41,556 bases of DNA from Bacteroidales bacterium (lineage in GTDB: Bacteria > Bacteroidota > Bacteroidia > Bacteroidales > UBA3663): the NCBI GenBank assembly GCA_024694125.1, contig JAILKE010000046.1, positions 1-41,556 on the forward strand, read 5' to 3'. Below are positions 1 to 8,899 of the stretch, piece after piece (the first letter of the stretch is position 1; every line of letters starts with the position of its first letter). A program made the position numbers and the translations under genes. The notes beneath the pieces were generated by a model. That model was not told the origin of the DNA. It ran no database searches and worked only from the letters and a program-made list of their open reading frames with translations.

Positions 1-106
1 AGGCCGTTATAGCGCAAGGGCTCCACCTCTTACCATTCCGAACAGAGAAGTTAAACCTTGCAACGCCGATGGTACTGCCAACGCGGGAGAGTAGGAAGCG
101 GCCACC
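1..106 (+). rRNA. rrf: 5S ribosomal RNA (5' end at or just outside the window edge)
   Basis: The sequence carries the conserved 5S core (CCATTCCGAACAGAGAAGTTAA, read in two parts around 35-57, and CGCCGATGGTACTGC around 65-79). A terminal stem forms between GGCC at 2-5 and GGCC at 100-103. The base composition and loop resemble Bacteroidales 5S genes. One or a few 5' bases may be missing at the window edge. It would be the last gene of an rRNA operon entering from the left, and two terminators follow it. Confidence 0.93.
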
Positions 107-110
107 TTAC

Positions 111-148
111 GAGAGAGTTGAATCTTCGGATTTGACTCTCTCTTTTTT
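111..148 (+). terminator. Intrinsic terminator after 5S rRNA
   Basis: Arms at 111-124 and 129-142 pair almost fully around a TTCG tetraloop (125-128), followed by six T. This is a textbook rho-independent terminator closing the rRNA operon. Confidence 0.9.
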
Positions 149-153
149 ATAGT

Positions 154-195
154 AGCCGCTTCCAACGTTGCATAGACGTTGGGCGGCTCTTTTTT
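154..195 (+). terminator. Second, tandem terminator after the rRNA operon
   Basis: AGCCG (154-158) pairs with CGGCT (184-188), and CCAACGT (162-168) pairs with ACGTTGG (176-182), followed by a T-rich run. It lies directly behind the first terminator, a double stop common after rRNA operons. Confidence 0.75.
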
Positions 196-300
196 CTATA
201 GCTTCTATAGTTTCTATAGCATCTATAGTCTCTATAGTCTCTATAGTCTCTATAGTTTCTATAGCTTCTATAGCTTCTATAGTCTCTATAGTTTCTATTC
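193..300. repeat. 9-bp tandem repeat, about 12 copies of TTCTATAGY
   Basis: Twelve near-identical 9-mers run head to tail, each with the palindrome CTATAG; only positions 1 and 9 of the unit vary (C/T/A and C/T). The period is a multiple of three, so a 76-residue open frame of I/V/A-S repeats exists, but it has no gene-like features and I do not call it. The rest of 301-416 is AT-rich and shows no gene or structure that I can see. Confidence 0.9.
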
Positions 301-416
301 AGCTTTCTTCTCCTTTCTCTTTAGGTATTATTGTCTTTATTATGTGCTATTTTGCTATATGCGACCTGAAGAATATGCTAATTAAATATAATTATTGATA
401 ACAAAAATAAATAAAA

Positions 417-448
417 TTTGTATTTCTCAAATTATTTCACTAAATTTG
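417..448 (+). promoter_or_regulatory. Bacteroidetes-type promoter for bamD-rpoZ-DUF4293
   Basis: TTTG at 417-420, exactly 20 bases, then TAAATTTG at 441-448. This matches the -33/-7 consensus (TTTG, N19-21, TAnnTTTG). It leaves a leader of roughly 45 bases before the bamD start. Confidence 0.8.
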
Positions 449-498
449 CACCGCTAAATTGGCTAATTGTGCCAATGAAGTAATAAATTACTGAGATA

Positions 499-1320
499 AT
501 GCAACTTAAAAAATTACTGATTGGTTTACCTGTCCTCATGGTGTTGGTATCAGGATGCTCGGAATACAGCAAGATCCTGAAGAGTACCGATGTGGATGAG
601 AAGTATGAATATGCCAAGAAGTATTATTCCGAAGGTCTTTATACCCGTTCTGCAACTCTGCTTTCCGATGTTGTACCTATCTATCGAGGTACGGAGAAGG
701 CAGAAGAGGCTTTATATCTGTTGGCGATGAGTTACTTCAAGATGACGGACTATATGTCATCGAGTGAGTATTTCCAGCGATATTGCAACTCCTATCCCCG
801 TGGAAGCAAGGTGCAGGAGTGTCGATTCAATCTCGCTTACGGTGATTACAAGGATTCGCCCGATGCCCGACTGGATCAGAGTACGACACGTAAGGCTATC
901 AAGGAACTGGATGACTTCATCGATCTCTATCCCCGCACGGAGTTGGCTGACAGCGCCACGGCAATGCGCATAGAACTGAGTGACAAACTCTGCTACAAGG
1001 AGTATTTGAGCGCCAAGCTCTATCTGGATCTCGGTACCTACATGTACGCCAACAACTATGAGTCGGCTGTAATCGTGGCGCGCAATGCGCAGAATGAATA
1101 TCCATACTCGAAATATCGCGAGGATTTGGGCTTCGTTATCTTCAAGGCTCGTTATGAGGCCGCTGTGAAGAGTGTCGAGGAGAAAGCCGAGGAGCGCTAT
1201 CGTGCCGCCTATGATGAATACTTCACATTCACCAACGAGTATCCCGAGACTGTATATGCCAAGGAGACTCAGAAGATGTACGAGAAACTCAAGAAGAAGA
1301 TGGCAGAATACGGTGAATAA
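499..1320 (+). CDS. bamD: Outer-membrane assembly lipoprotein BamD (YfiO family)
   Basis: A 273-residue lipoprotein of the beta-barrel assembly machine. BamD works with BamA at the periplasmic face of the outer membrane to fold and insert barrel proteins. Residues 1-19 form a signal peptide ending in the lipobox V-S-G-C with Cys20 as the lipidation site. The rest is helical, with TPR-like spacing (AEEALYLLAMSYFKM, then YFQRYCNSYPRG, then LDDFIDLYPRT). The length fits Bacteroidetes BamD. It is the first gene behind a clear promoter and is followed by rpoZ and a DUF4293 gene, an order seen elsewhere in Bacteroidales. Confidence 0.9.
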   Translation: MQLKKLLIGLPVLMVLVSGCSEYSKILKSTDVDEKYEYAKKYYSEGLYTRSATLLSDVVPIYRGTEKAEEALYLLAMSYFKMTDYMSSSEYFQRYCNSYPRGSKVQECRFNLAYGDYKDSPDARLDQSTTRKAIKELDDFIDLYPRTELADSATAMRIELSDKLCYKEYLSAKLYLDLGTYMYANNYESAVIVARNAQNEYPYSKYREDLGFVIFKARYEAAVKSVEEKAEERYRAAYDEYFTFTNEYPETVYAKETQKMYEKLKKKMAEYGE

Positions 1321-1399
1321 CCGCTTGGCTCATCATTGAACAGGAAACAATAATCAGGGAGTTGATTAAGGGGCTCCCTAATAAAAGCTTTTATAAGTT

Positions 1400-1756
1400 A
1401 TGGATTACAAGAAATCAAATGCTCCGGGCAACACCGTGACTCGTGACGTCATCGCTCTGTGCGAGGATACCGGCAACATCTACGAGACCGTTGAAATCAT
1501 CGCTCGTCGTGCTAATCAGATTGCAAGCGAGATGAAGCACGATCTGGACAAGAAACTCCAGGAATTTGCTACTTCTAACGACAATCTGGATGAGGTAGTT
1601 GAGAACCGTGAGCAGATCGAGATCAGCCGCTACTACGAGAAGTTGCCTAAACCATCTCTTATTGCAACTCAGGAGTATATCGATGGCAATGTTTACTGGC
1701 GTCTGAACGCTCCTCGTCAGCAGGACCAGAATAATCAGCCACAGATTAACTTCTGA
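1400..1756 (+). CDS. rpoZ: DNA-directed RNA polymerase subunit omega
   Basis: A 118-residue protein with the omega/Rpb6 signature region (residues ~15-60: T-x-D-V-I-A-L, then YETVEIIARRANQI). Omega helps fold and hold the beta' subunit in the polymerase. The C-terminal extension rich in Q/N (residues ~100-118) is normal for the Bacteroidetes version. The gene lies 79 bases after bamD, and its stop is one base from the next start, so it is probably co-transcribed with both neighbours. Confidence 0.88.
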   Translation: MDYKKSNAPGNTVTRDVIALCEDTGNIYETVEIIARRANQIASEMKHDLDKKLQEFATSNDNLDEVVENREQIEISRYYEKLPKPSLIATQEYIDGNVYWRLNAPRQQDQNNQPQINF

Positions 1757-1757
1757 T

Positions 1758-2270
1758 ATGATCCAACGCGTACAGACCGTATATATGCTCGCCAGTGTCA
1801 TCGCCATATTGATGATGCTGATTATGCCGTTGGGCGTGATAGAGTCGTCCGATGCCTACTTTGACGTGTCGGCGCTGGGTGTGACCAGTGTGACCGAAGG
1901 GGTAGTGCTGGACAGAATGTGTTATGACCTGCTGCTGGTGCTGCTGTGCATGTTCGCGCTGCCATTGGTCTGCATCTTCCTCTACAATAAGCGCAAAGTG
2001 CAGTTGCGTATTCTGATTTATACAGCTGTGCTTGACGTATTGTTCTACGTCTATTTCTTCTGCTACATGTCGGGTTCCGTGCAGAGTATTGCTGCCCGTA
2101 CGTTGGAGTTGTGCGGCTATGCGACCGACGTGACAGCATCGTATTCGATGGTGCTGTATTGCATGCCGGCACTCAGTGCAGTATGCTGTGTGATGGCTAT
2201 GCGCGGCGTAATGTACGATATAGCATTGCTTGCGTCGGCTGACAGACTCCGTTCCAGCCGTAAGAAGTAA
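1758..2270 (+). CDS. DUF4293 family membrane protein
   Basis: A 170-residue protein with four predicted transmembrane helices (about residues 6-25, 50-72, 82-101, 125-148) and short polar ends; the C-terminus is basic (RLRSSRKK). It matches the DUF4293 pattern of small four-helix membrane proteins that begin MIQRVQTVY-like and sit after rpoZ in Bacteroidales. No function is known. The start lies one base after the rpoZ stop, which implies coupled translation. Confidence 0.8.
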   Translation: MIQRVQTVYMLASVIAILMMLIMPLGVIESSDAYFDVSALGVTSVTEGVVLDRMCYDLLLVLLCMFALPLVCIFLYNKRKVQLRILIYTAVLDVLFYVYFFCYMSGSVQSIAARTLELCGYATDVTASYSMVLYCMPALSAVCCVMAMRGVMYDIALLASADRLRSSRKK

Positions 2271-2313
2271 CCGTTGAGCATAGAACAGATTGTATTGAAC
2301 TATAAAATATAAA

Positions 2314-2354
2314 CGAAGCAGAACGCCTGAAGGTCAGTTCTGCTTCGTTTTTTT
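2314..2354 (+). terminator. Intrinsic terminator after the bamD-rpoZ-DUF4293 operon
   Basis: Perfect 11-bp arms CGAAGCAGAAC (2314-2324) and GTTCTGCTTCG (2337-2347) are followed by seven T. It closes the plus-strand operon before the converging minus-strand gene. Confidence 0.93.
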
Positions 2355-2425
2355 ATTGTTTACTGATATGAATTCGCGAGCTCATTTAGAGGTTTGCTCA
2401 ATGAGTCGGGGAGGGGGTCATCGTC

Positions 2426-3649
2426 TCATTGCACTGGTTGGGCATCGGTATAGCGGTTCTTGATGACCCAGCAGCCGATGCGGCAGTTGAGGCACTTGTG
2501 CGGTTCGCAATACTCGCGGTAGAGGTGCAGCAGGGCTTGGGTATCGAATGCGTTGCGTGAGGGTATTCCTGCGCGTGTCCAGAAGTCTATGTAGCGATTG
2601 TTCTCGGCGGGAATGGATTCGAGCATGCGGAGCGCCTTGTCACACAGGTCTGCGTCCGAGTTCCATTGGCCATAAGCAAGCAGAATGGGAATGACCGCAT
2701 TGATGATGATGGAGTTGGCAGTCTGTATGCCTGTGCAATAGGGCAGGATGAAGATATGCTGCAGCGTGGCAATGTCGGGCGCCTCGAGAATCTCGGAGAA
2801 CAGGTTGCGGTGATTGGTCAACAGGGTGGCAAGTGCTTCGATACGTCGGTCGGGAGCTGCCTGTGGACGACGGCGTGCCATCTTCCAGTCCGAAGCTGCC
2901 AGAGGTTTGAGTTGGAACTTGGCACGGAGGAAGTCATATTCCTGCTGCATCCGGACCTCGTTCTGCGGGATGAGGGATGCCTGCCCCAGCAGCAGTGCCC
3001 GTACCTGGAGAGGGTCATCAATATGCTTGAGCAGGTAGGAGAAGGGCAATGAACGGGCGAGCCGCTCGAAGGTATCGCTGTTGATGCCTGTGCCCAGGCT
3101 GCGTGACAGGATTACGTAGAGAGCCTCCTGCCAGCTCTCGTTGTCCGCCTCGGTAAGATTGAGCATACGGCGGGCCTTGGCCAACATACGTTGGGTGGCG
3201 AGGGCCGTGAGCCAGTCCTGGATGATGAGCGATGGAACAGCCGGCAGATGATTGAAGCAACGTATGGCACAGTAGTAGGGTGCAGGTGCGTCGGTCAGGG
3301 CATGGTACTGCTCGATGATCTGTTGCGGAATGCGCATCACGACCGTCTTGATGGGGTCGCCCGAGGGATAGCGGATCACGGCGTCGGCCTGGAGTACGAC
3401 GTGCAGTATGACGTTGTTGTAGGCAGGGTCCGAGTCGTGATGATGGCGGTACCAGTCGCTGGCCTTGATGTGCATCTCGACATTGCCTGCCCACATCATG
3501 TTGTCGATCTTGATTTTGGCATTGAAGAAGTCCGGTCCTGCATCCAGATTGCGCAGTCCAGGGTGTATGATTTCGATGGGTGTTTCGTCCAGTGTTACTA
3601 TGGCTGAGAACAGTCTCTGTTGCCATACGTAATACATCAGTTCTTCCAT
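2426..3649 (-). CDS. DUF2851 family protein
   Basis: A 407-residue protein of unknown function. I chose the start MEELMYYVWQQRLF because DUF2851 proteins begin this way; an in-frame extension to 3748 would cover its own promoter. Family-like segments are HPGLRNLDAGPDFFNAKI (residues ~30-48), GNVEMHIKASDWYRHHHD with clustered His (~56-73), and a Cys-rich tail (C-L-N-C-R-I-G-C, residues ~390-397) that could bind metal. The early Asp/Glu/His set hints at an enzyme, but that is inference. It converges with the rpoZ operon. Confidence 0.82.
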   Translation of the reverse strand: MEELMYYVWQQRLFSAIVTLDETPIEIIHPGLRNLDAGPDFFNAKIKIDNMMWAGNVEMHIKASDWYRHHHDSDPAYNNVILHVVLQADAVIRYPSGDPIKTVVMRIPQQIIEQYHALTDAPAPYYCAIRCFNHLPAVPSLIIQDWLTALATQRMLAKARRMLNLTEADNESWQEALYVILSRSLGTGINSDTFERLARSLPFSYLLKHIDDPLQVRALLLGQASLIPQNEVRMQQEYDFLRAKFQLKPLAASDWKMARRRPQAAPDRRIEALATLLTNHRNLFSEILEAPDIATLQHIFILPYCTGIQTANSIIINAVIPILLAYGQWNSDADLCDKALRMLESIPAENNRYIDFWTRAGIPSRNAFDTQALLHLYREYCEPHKCLNCRIGCWVIKNRYTDAQPVQ

Positions 3650-3764
3650 ATCTGTGGGGGTGTAGAAATAGGGAATAATGAGTGATGAAAAGTGGGTTCG
3701 GAGGAGCTGAAAACCTCCTGTGACTACATAGTAGTACGTTCTGTACAAAGTTCAAATTGCGCTG

Positions 3765-3794
3765 CAAATATACTAAAAGTAATGACATATCAAA
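3765..3794 (-). promoter_or_regulatory. Promoter for the DUF2851 gene
   Basis: On the minus strand, TTTG (3794-3791) and TATATTTG (3772-3765) are 18 bases apart, slightly tight for the consensus. The expected leader of about 110 bases argues for the downstream start at 3649. Confidence 0.6.
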
Positions 3795-3839
3795 CAATAG
3801 GCAGATGAAAAACCTTGGTTTTGCTCAATTTTTATGTAC

Positions 3840-3875
3840 TTTGTGCCAATATGTGGAAAAAAAATGTTATCTTTG
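3840..3875 (+). promoter_or_regulatory. Promoter for dapB
   Basis: TATCTTTG at 3868-3875 is a good -7 element. The nearest TTTG (3840-3843) is 24 bases upstream, so the -33 match is weak. The element lies inside any longer reading of dapB, which supports the start at 3911. Confidence 0.6.
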
Positions 3876-3910
3876 CGCGCAATATGAATTTTAATAATCA
3901 TCGAAATATA

Positions 3911-4699
3911 ATGAAAATCGCATTAATCGGATATGGCAAGATGGGCCATATCATCGAAGAGATAGCTTTGAGCCGTGGTCATCAGGTCGTATGCACCATT
4001 GACGTAAATAATTTGAATGACTTCGAGAGCGAGGCTTTCCGTTCAGCAGACGTCGCAATAGAGTTTACAACCCCCAAGACTTGCCTCGGAAACGTGGCCA
4101 AGTGCCTTGCTGCCAAGGTGCCTGTCGTGGTGGGCAGTACCGGTTGGTACGACCAGTTGGAGCAGGTCAAGGCCGATGTAGCCAAGGCTGACGGCAGCCT
4201 CTTCTGGGCTTCGAACTTCTCTATCGGAGTCAATGTCTTCGTCGCCATGCAGAAGTACATCGCCAAAATCATGAACAGCTATCCTCAGTACGACGTAGCT
4301 ATGCAGGAGACGCACCATATCCACAAACTGGACTCTCCATCGGGCACTGCCATCACCATAGCCGAGGCCATCACCGACAACCTGGAGCGCAAGCAGAACT
4401 GGAAGGAGACAGCCTGCATCTGGCAGCACGAGGATGGTCAGACCGACGTGGCTCGCAATGCCGAGGTAGGAACACAGTTCCAGGCTCACAATGACAGCGA
4501 ACTGGAGGTGGTAGCCTTCCGTCGCGGTGAGGTGCCAGGCATCCACACGGTGGTGTATGACAGCGATGTGGATACCATCACGATGACCCATTCGGCCAAG
4601 AGCCGTCGCGGTTTTGCCCTGGGCGCCGTGATTGCAGCCGAATGGATGGGCGATGGCAAGAAGGGCGTCTATACGATGACCGATTTGATGAACTTCTAA
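3911..4699 (+). CDS. dapB: 4-hydroxy-tetrahydrodipicolinate reductase
   Basis: A 262-residue NAD(P)H-dependent reductase of the diaminopimelate/lysine pathway, cytosolic. The start is MKIALIGYGKMG, which opens the Rossmann fold (GYGKMG dinucleotide loop, residues 7-12); upstream in-frame ATGs lie over the promoter. The catalytic segment is E-T-H-H-x-H-K-L-D-S-P-S-G-T-A (around residues 133-148), holding the paired His, the Lys and the SGT substrate loop of the family. The C-terminal region shows the usual barrel with RRGFALGAV. It is followed 12 bases later by lepB, as in many Bacteroidales. Confidence 0.95.
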   Translation: MKIALIGYGKMGHIIEEIALSRGHQVVCTIDVNNLNDFESEAFRSADVAIEFTTPKTCLGNVAKCLAAKVPVVVGSTGWYDQLEQVKADVAKADGSLFWASNFSIGVNVFVAMQKYIAKIMNSYPQYDVAMQETHHIHKLDSPSGTAITIAEAITDNLERKQNWKETACIWQHEDGQTDVARNAEVGTQFQAHNDSELEVVAFRRGEVPGIHTVVYDSDVDTITMTHSAKSRRGFALGAVIAAEWMGDGKKGVYTMTDLMNF

Positions 4700-4711
4700 T
4701 CAAAGCCTGAA

Positions 4712-6187
4712 ATGACTGAAAATCAGAATACAGAGAGGGGCTTCGGCCGTAAGATGACATTGAGCGACAAGATCTACTGTACGCTCGGCAGTGTGGGCAT
4801 AGTGCTCTTCTGCTTCTGGATGTCGTCGGGATGGCCATTGGTACTGTTGCCATTCTGCATCGATATCTATTGGACCCGATTCATACCCTGGTCATGGTGG
4901 AAGAACATCAACAATGGTGTGGTCCGCTGGATCATGTCCTGGGTCGATGCCATCGTCTTCGCCATCCTGGCTGTGTGGGTGCTGCAGAACTTCTTCTTCC
5001 AGAACTTCCAGATTCCGACCACTTCGCTCGAGAAGACGATGATGGCGGGCGACTATCTGCTGGTGAGCAAGTTCCACTATGGACCCCGCGTGCCGATGAC
5101 TCCCCTGTCGCTCCCTATCTTTGACCACACCATCACGATAGGCGGCAAGGACATCTGCAAGAGCTACATCGAACATCCACAGCTGGAGTACAGCCGTATG
5201 CCTGGTTTGACCAATGTGAAGCGTGGTGACATCGTGGTCTTCAACTACCCGATGGGAGACAGCATCATCAAGCAGTATCCTATGGCCGATTACTATCAGA
5301 TCAAGAACTACAAGATGAACGTGCAGGGTATGAGCCAGAAGCAGTTCGACCTCTTCACGGGACCGGTTTTCAGTCGTCCGATGGACCGTTGCGCCAACTA
5401 CGTGAAGCGTTGCATCGGCCTGCCGGGTGATACCCTCCAGATAGTGGAACGTCAGGTCTATATCAACGGCGAGGCCATGCAGAACCCGTCCGAGATGCAG
5501 CACTGGCGTCTGGTCTATACTACTGAGCCTAATGCCGTCCTGACCAATGCCTACTGGCACAGCCTGGGCGTATATACCAAGGGCAACGGCACGACGCTCA
5601 GCCCCGATGTAGATGAGTTCAGGGACCAGTATCTGGTCAGTTGTGCCAAGTCACTCGGCATTGAGCCTGACAGCGTGACCGGTAAGTACAATCACTTGTA
5701 CAGAGTTAATCTGACCGAGGAGAAAGCCCGCCGCGTGGCACAGCGCAAGGATGTGGCGTGGGTGATATATGAGCCTGCCAGTATGCAGAGCTCCGAAGGT
5801 ATTTACCCACAGAGTCCGCTCTTCGACTGGAAGCAGAATGATTTCGGTCCATTGTGGATTCCATTCAAGGGTGCCACCATCGACCTCAACCCGATGAACG
5901 AGGCACTCTATGGCCGCTGCATCCGTGTCTATGAGCACAATACCCTGGTGCGCGATGCCCAGGGCCAGTATCTGCTCAACGGTCAGCCAGCCACTACCTA
6001 TACGTTTACGCTCGATTACTACTGGATGATGGGTGACAACCGCGACAATTCGCTCGACTCTCGTTTCTGGGGCTTTGTGCCCGAGAGCCATATCGTGGGT
6101 ACTCCGCTCTTCATCTGGATATCTATTGACCAGGAGACTGGTGAGTGGCGCTGGGACCGCCTCTTCAAGCGTGTGAGTGGTCTGTAA
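4712..6187 (+). CDS. lepB: Signal peptidase I (long Bacteroidales form)
   Basis: A 491-residue membrane protease that removes signal peptides from exported proteins. Helices at about residues 26-58 and 76-95 anchor it. The catalytic serine is Ser105 in IPTTSLEKTM and the general-base lysine is Lys232 in YVKRCIGLPGD. The last conserved box is MMGDNRDNSLDSRFWGFVP (around residues 440-460). It is much longer than the ~324-residue E. coli enzyme because of inserts between the Ser and Lys boxes and between Lys and the last box; such long forms are known in the phylum. It sits in a dapB-lepB-wbqC row, and its end lies 16 bases before wbqC. Confidence 0.93.
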   Translation: MTENQNTERGFGRKMTLSDKIYCTLGSVGIVLFCFWMSSGWPLVLLPFCIDIYWTRFIPWSWWKNINNGVVRWIMSWVDAIVFAILAVWVLQNFFFQNFQIPTTSLEKTMMAGDYLLVSKFHYGPRVPMTPLSLPIFDHTITIGGKDICKSYIEHPQLEYSRMPGLTNVKRGDIVVFNYPMGDSIIKQYPMADYYQIKNYKMNVQGMSQKQFDLFTGPVFSRPMDRCANYVKRCIGLPGDTLQIVERQVYINGEAMQNPSEMQHWRLVYTTEPNAVLTNAYWHSLGVYTKGNGTTLSPDVDEFRDQYLVSCAKSLGIEPDSVTGKYNHLYRVNLTEEKARRVAQRKDVAWVIYEPASMQSSEGIYPQSPLFDWKQNDFGPLWIPFKGATIDLNPMNEALYGRCIRVYEHNTLVRDAQGQYLLNGQPATTYTFTLDYYWMMGDNRDNSLDSRFWGFVPESHIVGTPLFIWISIDQETGEWRWDRLFKRVSGL

Positions 6188-6203
6188 CGAAAGGAGAGGA
6201 GTA

Positions 6204-6818
6204 ATGATTGTATTACCTACTACTTATTTCGGCCCAGTCAGTTACTATGCTGCCCTGATGCACTCCGACGATGTGGTCATCGAGGCCAACGAGTACTACG
6301 TGAAGCAGACTCTCCGCAATCGTTGCCTGATAGCTACCAACCAAGGTGTGCAGACATTGAGCATCAATGTACAGAAAGTCAACCGTCCGCAGGCTCCCAT
6401 CCGCTCGGTGATGCTCAGTGACCACGGCAACTGGATGCACCAGCATCTCTATTCATTGGCTACCTATTACGGCAATTCTCCTTTCTACGAGTTCTATATT
6501 GACGAACTGCGAGAGGTGATGCAACATGGGCACGATGGGTCGCTCTTCGGACTGAATGAGGCATTGCGCCAGAAACTATGTGAGTGGATAGGCATTCAGC
6601 CCCAGGTGCGTTATTCGGAGCAATGGATGGGTCAGACTTTCGACAAGGGGCCATTGAACATTCCGGGATTCGTCCCCGAGCCTTATTATCAGGTAGCAGT
6701 AGCAGAGGGTTATACTGCTTTCGAGCCCGATATGAGCATACTGGATTTGCTCTTCAATATGGGGCCAGAGAGCATCCTTGTCCTGAAGAATTCTTGGCAA
6801 ACACCCGCCACAGAGTGA
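6204..6818 (+). CDS. WbqC family protein
   Basis: A 204-residue WbqC-like protein (PF08889 type). The start MIVLPTTYFGPVSYY follows a purine-rich GGAGAGGAG seven bases upstream; a longer in-frame start would overlap lepB. Family marks are the N-terminal P-x-Y-F-G-x-V-x-Y-Y, the R-N-R-C-x-I segment (residues ~42-48), and HGNWMHQHLYSLATYYGNSPFYE (~76-98). Members are often near surface polysaccharide genes, but their reaction is not established. It sits between lepB and dxs, with 29 bases to the dxs start. Confidence 0.85.
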   Translation: MIVLPTTYFGPVSYYAALMHSDDVVIEANEYYVKQTLRNRCLIATNQGVQTLSINVQKVNRPQAPIRSVMLSDHGNWMHQHLYSLATYYGNSPFYEFYIDELREVMQHGHDGSLFGLNEALRQKLCEWIGIQPQVRYSEQWMGQTFDKGPLNIPGFVPEPYYQVAVAEGYTAFEPDMSILDLLFNMGPESILVLKNSWQTPATE

Positions 6819-6847
6819 GCCATCGGACTATTGTGAAGTACTGAACA

Positions 6848-8737
6848 ATGCAAGAGAAACTGCAAGAAATATTGAATCATATAGGATATCCTTCCGACTT
6901 GCGACAGTTGCCCGTCGAGCAGCTGCCGGGTGTTTGTGAGGCTATCCGCCAATTTATCATTACCCAGATAGCGGTTCATCCTGGACATTTTGCCTCCAGC
7001 CTGGGCGCTATCGAACTGACCGTGGCGCTGCACTACGTTTACAATACGCCCGAGGACCGACTGGTGTGGGACGTCGGACACCAAGCCTATGCCCACAAGG
7101 TCCTGACCGGACGCAAGGATCAGTTCGCTACGCTGCGACAGAAGGGCGGTCTGCGCGGCTTCCCGTTCCCAGCTGAGAGCGAGTATGATACGTTCTCTGC
7201 CGGACATGCCAGCAACAGCATATCGGCTGCACTCGGTATGGCTGTGGCCAATAACCTGTCGGGCAACAATCGCAAGGTAGTCGCCATCATCGGCGATGCC
7301 TCGATTTCGGGCGGTCTGGCATTCGAGGGACTCAACAACGCTTCGTCGCAGCCCAACGACCTGCTCATCGTGCTCAATGACAACAAGATGGCGATCGACA
7401 ATAACGTCGGTGCCCTATACCATTATCTGCTGCATATCACGACCAGCGAGCGCTACAACCAGATGCGCTACAAGGCCTACCGTACATTGCGCAAACACAA
7501 ACTGATGAGCGATGGTCTGCGCCGAGCCTTGATACGATTCACCAATGCGGTCAAGTCGCTCTTCTCGCACAGACAGAACATCTTTGAGGGTCTCGACATC
7601 CGATACTTCGGCCCAGTGGATGGACACGATGTGGTCAAGCTGGTTCACATCCTGCGCAAGATCAAGGATATGAAGGGACCCAAGATGTTGCACGTATGTA
7701 CCATCAAGGGTAAGGGCTTCGCTCCAGCCGAGGACCAGGCAACCATCTGGCACGCACCGGGTAAGTTCAACCCGATGACGGGCGAGCGCATCAAGGAGGA
7801 TACATCGGGCATGCCGCCCAAGTTCCAGGATGTGTTCGGCGAGACGATGATAGAACTGGCAGAGAAGGACAAGCGCATAGTCGGCATTACTCCTGCAATG
7901 CCTACTGGATGCAGCCTCAACAAGATGATGGCTCGATTCCCAAGCCGCACATTCGATGTGGGCATAGCCGAGGAACACGCCGTGACCTTCAGTGGCGGAT
8001 TGGCCAAGGAGGGACGCATCCCGTTCTGCAATATCTATAGTTCGTTCATGCAGCGTGCCATTGACGAGGTGATTCACGACGTCGCATTGATGAATCTGCA
8101 CGTCATCTTCTGCCTGGACCGAGCCGGTCTGGTGGGTGCTGATGGTCCGACGCATCATGGCGCCTTTGACCTGGCTTTCTTCCGCGTCATCCCTAATATG
8201 ATAGTGGCTTCGCCTATCGACGAGCACGCTTTGCGCCGCTTGATGTACACGGCGGCTCATGCAGAAGAGACAGGTCCTTGGTGCATACGCTATCCCCGTG
8301 GCCGTGGTTCTTTGGTCGATTGGCATTGCCCGCTGGAGGCTCTTCCTGTGGGTCGTGGTTACTGCCTGCGCGAAGGCAAGGGCGACACGGCAGTGCTCTC
8401 CCTGGGTCCAATAGGTCGTGAAGCTGCCCGTGGCATTGAGTTGTCCGGAATGGATGTGGCACACTACGATATGGTCTTCTGCAAGCCGCTCGATGTGGAA
8501 CTCCTTACTGAGGTTTTCGGTCGATTCAAGCGCATCGTCACTGTCGAGGATGGTGTGCGCAACGGCGGCTTCGGTTCTGCCGTACTGGAGGAGGCAAGCC
8601 GCCAGCATTACTCGGGCGAAATTGTCCGCCTGGGCTTGCCCGACGAATTTGTCGAACAGGGTACCTGTCTGGAACTCTACGAACTGTGCGGCATCAATGC
8701 CGAGAGTATTGCAAAGGAAATATTAAAAAAGAAGTGA
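6848..8737 (+). CDS. dxs: 1-deoxy-D-xylulose-5-phosphate synthase
   Basis: A 629-residue thiamine-diphosphate enzyme that joins pyruvate and glyceraldehyde-3-phosphate in the first step of the MEP isoprenoid pathway. Visible motifs are [17 protein letters not shown] (residues ~77-93), the ThDP/Mg motif [16 protein letters not shown] (~150-165) followed by [12 protein letters not shown], the transketolase central segment [17 protein letters not shown], and [19 protein letters not shown]. The ThDP motif reads GDA instead of GDG, a variant I recall from other Bacteroidales. The product feeds quinone side chains (compare menA) and thiamine/pyridoxal synthesis. The stop TGA is the first TGA of a GAAGTGACAGG repeat array. 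Confidence 0.95.
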   Translation: MQEKLQEILNHIGYPSDLRQLPVEQLPGVCEAIRQFIITQIAVHPGHFASSLGAIELTVALHYVYNTPEDRLVWDVGHQAYAHKVLTGRKDQFATLRQKGGLRGFPFPAESEYDTFSAGHASNSISAALGMAVANNLSGNNRKVVAIIGDASISGGLAFEGLNNASSQPNDLLIVLNDNKMAIDNNVGALYHYLLHITTSERYNQMRYKAYRTLRKHKLMSDGLRRALIRFTNAVKSLFSHRQNIFEGLDIRYFGPVDGHDVVKLVHILRKIKDMKGPKMLHVCTIKGKGFAPAEDQATIWHAPGKFNPMTGERIKEDTSGMPPKFQDVFGETMIELAEKDKRIVGITPAMPTGCSLNKMMARFPSRTFDVGIAEEHAVTFSGGLAKEGRIPFCNIYSSFMQRAIDEVIHDVALMNLHVIFCLDRAGLVGADGPTHHGAFDLAFFRVIPNMIVASPIDEHALRRLMYTAAHAEETGPWCIRYPRGRGSLVDWHCPLEALPVGRGYCLREGKGDTAVLSLGPIGREAARGIELSGMDVAHYDMVFCKPLDVELLTEVFGRFKRIVTVEDGVRNGGFGSAVLEEASRQHYSGEIVRLGLPDEFVEQGTCLELYELCGINAESIAKEILKKK

Positions 8738-8800
8738 CAGGGAAGTGACAGGGAAGTGACAGGGATAATACCCATGACGATAGAGGCTATGAAAGGCTTT
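8730..8800. repeat. 11-bp GGGAAGTGACA repeat, copy 1
   Basis: Three 11-bp units start on the last dxs codons (AAG TGA CAG) and end near GACGATAG at 8774-8781. The rest of the gap (8800-8899) is C/A-rich with several AACCTCACAACCTT-like words and no gene. Confidence 0.85.
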
Positions 8801-8899
8801 TTGCGTGGTCAATATGAATTGATAATCAATTAACCTTCAAACCTCACAACCTTCAAACCTCATAATCGTACAACCTTACAACCTCACATCTTATCGCGT

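Noticed and set aside
168..398. 76-residue open frame with I/V/A-S repeats
   Set aside because: It results from a 9-bp DNA tandem repeat; start and end lie in non-coding DNA, and the frame has no sign of selection for protein.
3815..3910. Longer N-terminus of dapB
   Set aside because: It would put the promoter element in the coding region and add 32 residues before the Rossmann start.
7415..8608. 397-residue minus-strand open frame inside dxs
   Set aside because: It is a shadow of dxs with no family features and no promoter.
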